NCBI RefSeq assembly: GCF_042477335.2
Contig: NC_091254.1
Coordinates: 92,407,501 to 92,471,500 of the forward strand
Direction: 5' to 3'
Length of the DNA stretch: 64,000 nt
From: Ovis canadensis
Taxonomy: Eukaryota; Chordata; Mammalia; Artiodactyla; Bovidae
This document shows positions 1-14,200 of this stretch, piece by piece. Under the pieces are notes generated by a model. The model was not told where the DNA came from. It did no database searches and saw nothing but the letters and a program-made list of their open reading frames with translations. Position 1 is the first letter of the stretch; every line of letters starts with the position of its first letter. The position numbers were made by a program, and so were the translations under genes.

Positions 1-243
1 TAAATTATATTTAGACCACCTTCAATATTTGTACATCATCTTTATACAACTATAACAGTACTTTCAAGAGACGTTTTATAAAGAACATTAATTTCACAAT
101 TAAAATGTGTTTTAAAAACAGGGGAACATGAAAGAACATTAAATTAGTCTGAAATATATCTCATAATGCCGAGAAGTATGCTCTTCTTTAACAAATTAAC
201 TGTATTTGTATTCAAAATAACATAGCCTTTAACTTATACACAA
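1..243. other. TEX30 3' UTR / no other feature
   Basis: AT-rich sequence downstream of the TEX30 stop. I see no AATAAA or ATTAAA on the minus strand and no repeat I can name. Confidence 0.5.
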
Positions 244-3428
<3,185 letters not shown>

Positions 3429-3443
<15 letters not shown>

Positions 3444-3502
3444 TTTCACTGTTGAATAACAAACTTTAAGTGCATTACATCTGAGAAGCAAAGGACATCT
3501 CC
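3429..3502 (-). CDS. TEX30: TEX30 first coding exon with leader (coding 3443-3429)
   Basis: Acceptor CAG ends at 3503, donor GTAATA at 3428. Only the last 15 nt are coding (MSHTE). The 59-nt leader carries two short upstream ORFs: ATG at 3498-3496 ending TAA (7 codons), and a second ATG overlapping that stop as TAATG, whose TGA lies 2 nt before the TEX30 start. Confidence 0.85.
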
Positions 3503-3929
3503 CTGAAAAGAAGATTCTATTGTGAAAGGTGGGTTGGCAGACATGGATATGATACAAGAACTATTAATGAACGCATTTAGTAGCTAAAATAAAGACATTT
3601 ATAACTACTTTAAGAACTGATACCTTCACATGTACCTTATTTATTTTCATTCCTATGGTCATTCAGAATTGGTTATAGGGCCAGGAGTGGGGCTGGCAGA
3701 TGTTATCTAAGATAAAGTCAATGTGATACCATAATATGCATTCTGTAAGAAGACTCATATCAAAGTTGGATGCTATATCTTGATACATATAAATATGTAT
3801 TTTTCCTAAGCATCTTTATTCTCAACCAACTATCTTCAACCTAATTTCACAGCATCTTTCTACTAACCCACTTCCTTCGTCTTTACTGGTCCCAGTTCTT
3901 CCTTCTACCCTGCAATGGAAGCATTCATC

Positions 3930-4325
3930 CACATCCTTCGTCCTGAGACTGCAGAAACCTCCCAGTAGACAGAATGTATATCTCCACACTATTACCTTTG
4001 GGCTTGACTATGTGACTTGCTTTAACCAAAAGATGTTTCAATGCCACTTCTGAGCTGAAGCATGGCAAATTTTCCAGAAGTGCTCTTAAACTCTCACCTT
4101 CAGCCCCAAGAAAAGTACGCTCCATGTATTTTTGCTTCATGGAAAAATGAAGTGAAGATACATGGAGCAGATCTGAACTCAAAACTGAAGTCTGGAGTCC
4201 AGCCTAGTCCAATCAACATCTAAACCACTGAAGAACCATGAAATGTCTACCTGAAGAATCAAGGGCATGAAATGCTCTGAGCCACTAAGATTTCAGGGTT
4301 GTTACACAGTATTCTTTCTTGTAGT
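3930..4325 (+). mobile_element. MaLR LTR-like relic (MLT1/MST type)
   Basis: Diverged block including CATGGAGCAGATCTGAACTC and GAGCCACTAAGATTTCAGGG, the usual layout of the 3' part of MaLR LTRs. Family assignment is by eye. Confidence 0.5.
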
Positions 4326-4329
4326 AAGA

Positions 4330-5755
4330 GATCTTTTATTGTTGAGGATATGCTTAACATCAGGATCATTAATTTTTTTCCTATTAACATTTACTAATTT
4401 ATTCAATGAATAACATGTTCAAAATGTACAAAAATATACAGTGAAAAGTCTCTCCCTAATTCCACTTTTGCCTTACCATCCAGATCTCCTCTTCAAAGGC
4501 AATCAATATTCTGCTTATCTTTCAGGTATTTTATATACATATATACATACACACATCTTTTTATAAAACTAGTAATATATTTTTCTGAACCCCCTCCCCA
4601 ACATACATCTTTGTGATTACTCTTTTTTATACAATGAGCTTCTTTCACTATTTTTTTATGACTACAAAATATTCCAAAGGAGGGTTGTACAAAATTTATT
4701 TTACTAACCATCTATTACTGAAAATTGAGACTGTTTCCAATCTTTTTCTAAAGCAATATTGCAATGAGTGGCACTGTACTTAACATTATTTAACACGTGT
4801 GTAGACATATCTATAAACTCCTGCGTCAAAGGGTGTATTTATTTGCATTTAAGAAACATTTCATTTTTGAACAGGCAATATACGCACATGGTACATTATT
4901 TTAAAAGAATAAAATGTGTGAATAGTTAAGTCTCTTCACATTTCTCCCCCCAGCCACGAAGTTCCTCTTCCTTCCAAGAAGCCATCACTGTGACTAATTT
5001 ATTGTACAGATCCTTCCCTTTACGTGTATGTGTGTGTAGAATTCTCATACAGAGCCTGAAAGGTATTAGACCAGCTGCAAAAAGTTCTGGGATTTAAACT
5101 GGAGGAGGAGGATGAAGGGTTTCAGCCTTCACTGTCTGTTTTCACAAATGTAGCCTCGTAATTGCGCCTGGGGTCCCCAGGTTCAAAGATCCCGTTTTAT
5201 GTTCTCAAGAGAAGAGCCTCCAGTCTCCTGGTGGGAGAGAAGCAGTATCCTACCAGTGTGAAACGGGGAAGGAGAGCTTGCTATCTACTTCTCAGACAGA
5301 CCTCACCCAAGTGGTCTTTATTTGAGCCATCCACACCCATCCCCAGCACCATTCATTGCCAGCTCCCAAAGTGTCCCGTGCTGCCAGTTTCTGCACATTT
5401 TGAAGATTTTGTATATAATTGTACGACACTTGCTTTCTGGAGTCCAGTATTTTACTGCTATTCTTTCCCATTTTCTTCAGCTCTGTGGGTTTGTGTCTTT
5501 TTGAAAATCCCTGTACTGTACTTTCAGTGAGATTTCAGGGAGTAAAATTAGATACAGGTCCTCAACCCACTCTCTTAACCTAGAATGCTCTACTATTCCT
5601 CAACAAGTAGGGTGTTCGTGGTTTCTTTTTTCTGGCAAACACCACTCTCTTGCGTGATGGACAGTCTGTCCTTGCCAACAGTGCACACACGTGCTGGACT
5701 ATAGGGGCAATAGTGAGCCGCCACTAGGATCTAATTCCGACCTGCTCTAGCTAAT
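4330..5755. other. TEX30 first intron, old repeat relics
   Basis: AT-rich. 4370-4830 resembles an old L1 3' region (GACTGTTTCCAATCTTTTTC, then GTCAAAGGGTGTATTTATTTGC); a shorter related stretch is at 4850-5050. No coding exon fits here. Confidence 0.4.
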
Positions 5756-5759
5756 AAAT

Positions 5760-6730
5760 CTCGGGTTTAGCGGGTCAGAAGGGGCGGCGGGGTTGGAGCC
5801 TGGCTGCGCCTCGGTGTCTTCAAAGGCAGCAAACGCCACCAACTTCGGAGAGAGGCTGCGACCGTTCACCGTCTGGACCACGCTTGTGGGCGTTTTCAAG
5901 AGTGATTTGTGTGACTACTGTCGTCAGGACGCGACAAGAGACCACATCCGAAGCCGGATGATCGGATGCCACCACCCCTTAACTTTCAGTTGGAAAAAAA
6001 CGTTCGGGCGTTATCCGCCTCGTCCGGGCGGAACGTTGGAAATCGCGAGGCAAACGCAATGGCAACTGTCAGACTTCAAGTTCTTCAGGGGGGGGTCGCG
6101 GGTCCGGGCTGCGTCGACAACAAGCGGAACAAGGACAGAAACTCGAGGCCAGGCTTCCCGCGGTTGGGGACCCACAGGCGCCCGAGGACCGTCCGATTCC
6201 GCCCGTCGGGGCTGCACGGTGGCCGGCGCGCGGGAGACCCTCCTCGCTCGGGGGCCGCCGGTGCCCGGCTCGCCCCGCTCGCACAATCCCTTCTCGGAGC
6301 CTCCCGACCGGCCGGCCGAAGCCCCAGCGGCCGCGGCCCGCGGGACCTAACCGACGCCTCACGCCTCACGGAGCCGCCCAACAGCCCCTGAGGGGCAACG
6401 GCCGCGAGCCCGAAACGCCTCTGGAGGGACCGCGGAAAGCCCTCGGAAGCCGTTCCCAAGTAGCAGCCCCGACCGCTGCCGCCGCCGCCGCCACAGCCGC
6501 CGCACTTACCAGGGACGGGAAAGTGGCCGGCAGCACCTAACCGTCCTCACTCCCTTCTGGGAGCGAACTACCACACTCGAAGGGACCGCCTCGCCGCGCC
6601 CGCCAGCGCGTTCCGCTACAGCGCAGGCGCACGCAGGCCCCGCCCCCAGGCGCGCGAGCCGGCGCGCGGAGCACGCTGGGAGCGGGAGTTTTCCCGCCCC
6701 TGCCGCCTCTGCTGTGACGGTGTCTGCTGC
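5760..6730. promoter_or_regulatory. CpG-island promoter of TEX30
   Basis: GC-rich, CpG-dense DNA with a GCC trinucleotide run near 6477-6489 and GC boxes around 6638-6650. Just upstream of the inferred TSS lie an E2F-like TTTTCCCGCC (6690-6699) and a degenerate ZNF143-like block GCACGCTGGGAGCGGGAGTT (6671-6690). There is no TATA box. The many GC-rich ORFs here on both strands are shadows. Confidence 0.75.
6510..6610 (-). other. TEX30: TEX30 non-coding first exon (5' end approximate)
   Basis: On the minus strand a consensus donor (CCTG then GTAAGTGCGG) lies at 6510/6509 inside the CpG island. No ATG occurs between it and about 6610. The TSS is inferred, not seen. Confidence 0.6.
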
Positions 6731-8020
6731 TCAAACCCAGGGGGCGCTGCCGGGCCGCCTCCCCTCGCTGCTCACCCCCGACTTCCTCAGGATCCTTCGG
6801 CGTCCCAGCCATATCCTTCCAGCAGCTGCACCAGTCATAAAAAGACACCGCATGCCGCGTGATCAGAAGAAGATTCCATCCATATTGTATCATATCTAAT
6901 AGTACTTTGTTCCTTATAACTCGTTTCTTTTCATTGCTGAGTAGTAGTCAAGTTTACGGATAAATCCACGTTTCGTTTATCCATTCACTGGTGGATGGCT
7001 ATTTGGATGGTTTCCACTGTTTGACTTGTTATAAAGAACAGTGCTGCATCACTCAGAGAGAGAAGGCAGTGTGATGACAAACAGATTTGAAGATGCTGAG
7101 CTGCTGGCTGGGAAAATGAAGGGGCCACAAGACAAGAACCATAAGAAACGCAGCCCCGGGAGCCAGACAAGGCATTCTGCCCTCAGAGCCTCAGGAAGAG
7201 ACCAGCCCTCCAAATACATCGCCATTGTCCCAGAAACACTGATTCCTGACTCTCAAATCCAACCCTGAGATTGAATTCCTCTTGTTTAAACCACTAAATT
7301 TGTGGTATTAATACTTTGTCACAGCAGCAATAGGAAACTAATACAAAACTATGGACACCAAAACTTCCATTTCGGATAAATTTTGCATGTCATTATTATT
7401 ACTCTTTTCTTGATTTTTTCCAACCATTTAAAAGTTTTAAAATCATCCTTAACTTGCAGGCTGTCCGAAAATTAGTGGTGGGCCAGATTTAGCCAAATAT
7501 TAGCAGGATTAGTCCATCCACGGATTAAAACAATACATAATTGGATGTACTAGAGTTTTTATAATGTTCTATAATGTTTCAAAATGAGAATAGCAATAAT
7601 GTAGTTCATCATGGATTAATGGAACAGAATAAATCACCATAAAACATGAACATGTAAATAGATGCATGAAAAGCATTTAATAAAATTTTAATGTGCTTCA
7701 TTTTTAATAATTGGAAATTACATATTTTAGTAGTGGTTGTTAAATACTTGTTAAATAAAATCCATTTGTAATGGATACAGGAAGAGGCCAGATTACAAAA
7801 AACCTTGGAAGGTATATTAATTAGTATTCAGTCTGGCTGTGAGTGACTGATTATCTAAAATAATAGTGTAAACAAGTCAGAAGTTTACTGCTTTGTCATG
7901 TAAACTGTGTATCTAGGTAGGTGATGGCTTTTGACATACTTCAGACTGAGTTCAGGACTCAGACACCCTTTTTTTTTTTTTTTTTACTGTTCCATGGTCC
8001 AAACACAGCTAATAATGAGC
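6620..8020. other. TEX30-POGLUT2 intergenic interval
   Basis: Holds an L1M-like fragment (about 6900-7035), a MaLR LTR relic (7040-7345), AT-rich unassigned DNA and a T17 run near 7969-7985. No exon is recognisable. Confidence 0.6.
7040..7345 (+). mobile_element. MaLR LTR relic (MLT1-like)
   Basis: Ends with the characteristic string AAACCACTAAATTTGTGGT and CAGCAGCAATAGGAAACTAA. The 75-codon ORF inside is a by-product. Confidence 0.65.
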
Positions 8021-8049
8021 ACAACACAGGCCTTTAAAATAAAAGTGAT

Positions 8050-8055
8050 TTTATT
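8050..8055 (-). terminator. Poly(A) signal of POGLUT2
   Basis: AATAAA on the minus strand, about 180 nt after the stop codon. Cleavage is expected around 8020-8035. Confidence 0.7.
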
Positions 8056-8231
8056 ATAAAATTCTAAAAATGTACTTCCAATGACCATCGTGGAAATACT
8101 GCATAAGAAAAAACAGATCTTCATAATCCAGACAATCATAGAGCATGGAATTAGTATTTAGAAGACATTCTTCTTTTCACTTAAGAAGAGTCTTCAGAGC
8201 ACCACTATTTGAAGGAAAGGTATTTTGCATA

Positions 8232-8249
8232 TCACAGTTCATCTTTGGT
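8232..8249 (-). CDS. POGLUT2: POGLUT2 last exon, coding part: T-K-D-E-L-stop
   Basis: Acceptor TTGCAG ends at 8250; then ACC AAA GAT GAA CTG TGA. Only 18 coding nt, but they encode the whole ER-retrieval signal. The 3' UTR runs to about 8025. Confidence 0.93.
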   Translation of the reverse strand, partial: TKDEL

Positions 8250-11200
8250 CTGCAATTAAGAAACAAAATATTTAGAGCCATCAAGAAGTTCTCCATGAGT
8301 AAGACAGCTTACATTTAGTCTATTAATTACTTTCCCCTAAAGACAAAAGAGGCTTCCTTGGTGGCTCAGATCTGCCTGCCAATGCAGGAGATGCGGGCTT
8401 GATCCCTGGGTGGGGAAGATGCCCTGGAGGAGGAAATGGCAACCCATTCCAGTATTCTTGCCTGGAAAATCTCATGGACAGAGGAGCCTGGTAGGCTACA
8501 GTCCACAGGGTCACAAAGAGTCGGACACGATTTAGCAACTGAGCACACACGCACACAAAGATGAAAGAAGGGATAAACAAAGCCGAGTCATCACTAGAGG
8601 ACTTTAGGACTTTATTATTTGAATTTTAGGATTCAAATAAAATTTTAGGATTTTATTATATGAAATCATCTAAGGGTAAAGTCTCATTGGTGGGAACTTG
8701 AACATCTAAGGGTCTGTATTATGGTAAAGGCTTATGTTCTGAACAGTATCAGTGAATGGCCAGAGTAGACCACGAGGGGTGGGAAAATCAATAAAGCTAT
8801 CATTCTAGTCGTAAGTTCTACCAATCAGGGGAATCATTTGGCACGCCTGGAAGTCACTTAAGAGATAAAAATAAATTTAAAAAAAGAGGAGTGGTGTAAG
8901 GCAGTCACCCAGTTCCATTTGGAGCCAACAGACTCATTCTGATACCAAATCAAACTCCATGTGGGAGCACCTTCCAATTTTGGCCATTTCTGTTTTGAAA
9001 CTGGTTTTCAGTGATTTTGTGGCCTTGCAGCACTGAGAGGAGTTATCACTGATGCTGTACCACTTCTGAAGGCTGCTGCTGCTGCTAAGCACTTCAGTCA
9101 TGTCCGACTCTGGGTGACCCCATAGACGGCAGCCCACCAGGCTCCCTCGTCCCTGGGATTCTCCAGGCAAGAACACTGGAGTGGGTTGCCATTTCCTTCT
9201 CCAATGCATGAAAGTAAAAAGTCAAAGTGAAGTCGCTCAGTCTTAGCCACCCCATGGACTGCAGCCCATCAGGTTCCTCCATCCATGGTATTTTCCAGGC
9301 AAGAGTGCTGGAGTGGGGTGCCATTGCCTTCTCCTCTGAAGGCTAGCTAGGGGCAAATCCAAAACAAAACCAAATGAAGCAAAATAAAACTAATTTCAGC
9401 AGGTGCTGGTTTCATGGTGTAAATACTGCAACCAGGTGTATTCCAAACTACCAAAGGTTAACCGCCATGCAGAATTCCAAAATATTTAACAATCAGTGAG
9501 CTTGTATGTAAATCCCATGGACTGAGGAGCCTGGAAGGCTGCAGTCCATGGGGTCACTGAGGGTCGGGCACGACTGAGCGACTTCACTTTCACTTTTCAC
9601 TTTCCTGCATTGGAGAAGGCAATGGCAACCCACTCCAGTGTTCTTGCCTGGAGAATCCCAGGGATGGGGGAGCCTGGTGGGCTGCCCTCTACGGGGCTGC
9701 ACAGAGTCGGACACGACTGAAGTGACTTAGCAGCAGAGCTTGTATGTGACTTGCCCGGTGGCTCAGCAGTAAAGAATCCACCTGCAATGCAGGAGACAGT
9801 GGAGATGCAGGTTTGAACCCTGGATTGGGAAGGTGCCCTGGAGGAGGGCATGGCAACCCACTCCAGTACTCTTGCCTGGAGGATCCCATGGACTGGACCA
9901 GCCAAGAGTACTGGAGTGGGTTGCCATTTCCTTCTCCAGGGGATCTTCCCAACCCAAGGATCGAACCCGGGTCTCCCTCATTGCAGGCAGACGCTTTACC
10001 ATCTGAGCCACCAGGGAAGCCCAGTAACGTAGTGGTATTAACAGAGATCACGTTTAAATGAATAATCTATTAACATGAATAATCATGGTTATATATTTTT
10101 CCATCTCTAAACTGGGATGATGAACTTTGTAGAAACTATCTCACAGGGAGATGAGGCTATTAGATGATACATGTGAAAATACTTTGCAAACTGCAAATAT
10201 TTATTCAAATGCCATGTCATCTGTAATTCTCACAATAAAAAAGGCCTCCCTCCACTTTGCTGGGAGCTCCTACATATCTTCGCTTCACTGCATCTTAGCA
10301 CCTGTTTTTTTTTTTTTCTTTTCTTTTTTGCCTTTTGTTGGCAACTGTTTTTTCTGCCTCTGCTAGAATGAGTTGCTTAGAGGCTCCGGGAGGAGTTGGA
10401 GTAGTTGCTGCCTGACTGAATGAGTAAAGGGGAGAATGAGGACTAGGATCACGGTTAGTTCTTCCTGTAGCATTGGCTAGGAGGTCAGTTCCGGTTACCT
10501 TCTTCCTGTGGCACGTGCAAGGAAAGAGGTCATCCTCGGTCTCTGGCTCTACCCTCATCATGCCCTCTCGGATCTGGGGCTCACTCACTTGTAAACTGGC
10601 ATATTCCTGTACAGGCAACAATACGAAAGCATGTTTTATTTAGCATTTAAGATGCTGAAGCGGAAGGTCCAATACTCTGGCCACCTGATGCAAAAAGCTG
10701 ACTCACTGCAAAAGACCCTGATGCTGGGAAAGATTGAGGGCAGGAGGAAAAGGGGGTGACAGAGGATGAGATGGTTGGATGGCACCACTGACTCAATGGA
10801 CGTGAGTTTGAGCAAACTCTGGGAGACAGTGAAGGACAGGGAAGCCTGGCGTGCTGCGTTCACGGGGTTGCGAAGAGTCAGACACAATTCAGTGACTGAA
10901 CAACAACGTAAGGCACACTTACCAAATTAGATACACTGGAGTTTGCTAGAACTCGGTCTGTTTAATTCACCTGCGCCAAGTTACGAAATGCAAGGCCCTC
11001 CTTAAAACCCCACAACAGAGCTTCTGAGAGGTGACTGTCCTATTTCTAACGGTCCACTCCTAACTCTACCCTTCATTTATATGACTCTTTTATGGTATTT
11101 ATTTTCATCTTCTGCCACGTAGTGAAAATGACTGTGTTCCCATCTTCCCTTAACTGAGAATCTGAGGACAGACTAACCACAGCTGGTACAGCCTCAGTCA

Positions 11201-14200
11201 CGTCTTCATTCATCATGGGCTTCCTTGTCCTAAGTTCTGGGCGAGGTGCTTATGCTCTAGTACATGTGAGTTGAATGAATGAACTCTAATAACCTGTGGC
11301 TCTTTAGGAATTCAGATTAGCAAATCCACCCCCCCCCCCCCCCCAGTTCTTTCTATAGTTTACATATCACTCTTTAGGAAAGGTTACAAAGGGGGAGGGG
11401 ATCAGCAATGACCAACTTTTGTTCTGCAGCAGAGCCTGAGACACTGGGCTCAATATCTAGAATTCTGCCATTCTGAGATTAAAACAATCTAACTTAGATC
11501 TAGAACTATTACTGAATTACATGCTTAAGACTGCATTTTTTTTTTAAAAAAAGAACCTTTCAAATTGTGAGATAGGCTTTGACTACAATCCCTAAATGGG
11601 TAAGTCCATAAAGGCAAATTGCAAGAAAAGTTACGGTCCATATGGGGTAAGCACAACAGGTCCCAACATAGCTTGCACTGTATAGAGAAAGAGACAGTAA
11701 CACAGTAGCAGTTTTGTACAAAAAACAAATGAGAATCCTCGCACAATAACTTTCTGGGCTCAGAGACCACTTTTCTAACCACATGCCACACAGTTCTAAC
11801 ATTAACACCTTTCCCTTAAGGTGGTGGCATTCTCCATTAGCTATTCTTTGACATCCTTCATTTTCACTATAATTTAATATTTACCCCTGACTTTCACTTA
11901 CAGAGGTATATATGTATCTCCTTAATGAAAATACTTTTAGAAATTGTTCAGTGAAACATTACTTGCTACTAACATGAACAATTACAAATATTTCTATTTT
12001 CTTAGAAAATACTGACCTGGAAAAGTTTAAAATAATAACAGAATATGTCATCACCCATGAGATTATTTCTTGCAAATTCTTGTCCTGTTTTGGCTATCTT
12101 CTTTGCCTATGGGAGCAAGAATAATATCCTTTAATGAAACATATTTGTCCCCATGCAGACATATGCTAAGTGATCTTCCAAGAACATTTTGGTGGGAAAA
12201 TAGTGGCTACAGTATCTTTGAAGTCTTGTGTGTAAAGGGAACATTTAATAGAGGAAGTGTGTTCAAATCCAAGTGAGATTTTTAAGACTTGATAGTTTAA
12301 GAAGTCATATTGGGCCTTCTAGAATGGGCCTCTCTGGGACAGAAAGGGGAGACAAAATGAAGTAACAATGACTTTGCAAAGTCAACGCAAGATGAAGCTT
12401 AATGCACTGCCTGAATAAATTTTAGCAATTAGTTTGAAGCTTCTCTCATGCAATCCTTCATTTTAATCCATGGCACAGTTAGTTCTTCCCCTGCCAGGCT
12501 GACCATCTTTATCTTCATGTTGCTAGTGGAGGTGAGGCAGTGCTTGGAGCTCAGATCTAACTGAGTGAGACAGCAAAATCGAGGCCAAGGTTTAGGTTTT
12601 CGTGTCATGTGCAGAGTGGGCAGTTAATCCAAGCCACTATGCCTGGCTTTAGCCTGAAGAGATCTGTGCTATGCATGGGGAGGTGGCTTCCCACTTACAG
12701 GAAAGGGTCTACACGTAAGCATGTTGAATGCTTTCCAGGCACAAGACACGGAAATGACCCCGTGATACCTGGGGGAACAAAGAGACTGACGTTACCTCTT
12801 CATCGTGATCTTTTGCCCACTGAAGTTTCTCTAGGAGATCGCTCAGGTTGCTTTTAATTGGAATGTAGTGTTTCCAGGGCTGCAGTTCGTTATAGAAGTG
12901 TTCATAGTAGATGGAGTCCTGCTTCAGCACCACACTGTCACCAACCAGCAGATACGGCAGGCGGTAGGCTGCCACGGTGCCATCGACGTTGATCTGATAT
13001 TTATGCTGCAAACAGCAGGACAGCAGAAGAACCTCCACTGAACTCCCTTTTTCCCACTCTTCTTTATTCTCTTCCTCTTCCCACACATCAAACCTCACCA
13101 TCCTCAGATACAAACTGGCTAGATTTTGTCCTTGGCCCCTGCCACTTGGGAAGTGCTATTAATTATTTATATGTATACATAACACACAGACCTAGATCTA
13201 GGGCCTATTTCGATGTTCCCCCAAATTTCAAGAAAGGGTGCCAAGTCTAACGCTGGAGCAGCCAATAAAATGATACAACTGTTGTCCAAAGCCTGCCAGC
13301 GAAGGAAATTAGATTTATTATGACTACTTCCCAGGTGGCAGTCACGGTGAAGAATCCAGCTGCTGATGCAGGAGACGTAAGAGACATGGATTCGATCCCT
13401 GGGTTGGGGAGATCTCCTGGAGGAGGAAGTGGTAACCAGCTCCAGTATTCTTGCCTGGAGAATCCGCATAGACAGAGGAGCCTGGTGGGCTACAGCCCAC
13501 AGGGTCACAGAGTCAGACACAACTGAAGTGACTTCGCATGCATGTGACTGCTTTATCGATGGCATGATAGTACCTACTGAGGGCACATTCTAAACTGTGT
13601 TAACCACACCTTTGAAACATCAGGTGGCCACACCCAGGTCTTAAAGAAATTAACAAGCTCTGGGGCAAGAACATCTATGAATCAAACTATTTCTAGCATG
13701 GCAGAGGTCAATAAATATTTATCTGTTTATTTAACTGGGTCTTAGTTGAGGCACATGTGATTTTCATGCAGGCTGTCTAGTTGGGGCACACGGGCTTAGT
13801 TGCTCCCCAGCATATGGGATCCCAGATCAGGGATCGAAACTGCATCCCCTACCTTGCAAGGCAGACTCTTAACCACTGGACCACCAGGGATGTCCCAGTC
13901 AATAGTTTTAAGCTGTACAAATCATAACAGGTACAACAGAAAGAAAGCAAAGGTCTGACAGGACACTCTCAGAGGAGGAATGGCTGCCATCAGCTCTCTT
14001 TGGTTATAACCATTTCTTTCCAAAATTTCTGTGACATGCATATGGAAGAAAACCTGATTATTCAGCTAATGGCCATCTTTAAGTCTTCTTGCGCTCCATG
14101 CAGTAAGTCGCTTCAGCCACATCTGATTCTTGCGACCCTGTGGACTGTAGCCCACCAGGCTCCTCTGTACAGAGCTCGTCAATCACTGACCTTCCCACCT

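Noticed and set aside
5793-6893. ORFs of 90-185 codons around the TEX30 promoter
   Set aside because: Same composition effect in a CpG island; frames on opposite strands overlap fully.
7041-7268. 75-codon ORF as a small gene
   Set aside because: It coincides with a MaLR LTR relic and shows no coding signature.
9748-10022. Functional tRNA-Glu genes at the B-box motifs
   Set aside because: The tRNA-like heads belong to SINEs and lack a complete cloverleaf or anticodon arm.
9763-10061. Several 60-120 codon ORFs rich in [18 protein letters not shown]-type peptides
   Set aside because: These are translations of Bov-tA/Bov-A2 SINEs and recur at every copy in the window.
10295-10498. Extension of POGLUT2 exon 9 as the normal C-terminus
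   Set aside because: A good donor (GTAACC) follows CHRKK, and the homologous TKDEL-stop lies after an acceptor at 8250, giving exactly the family length.
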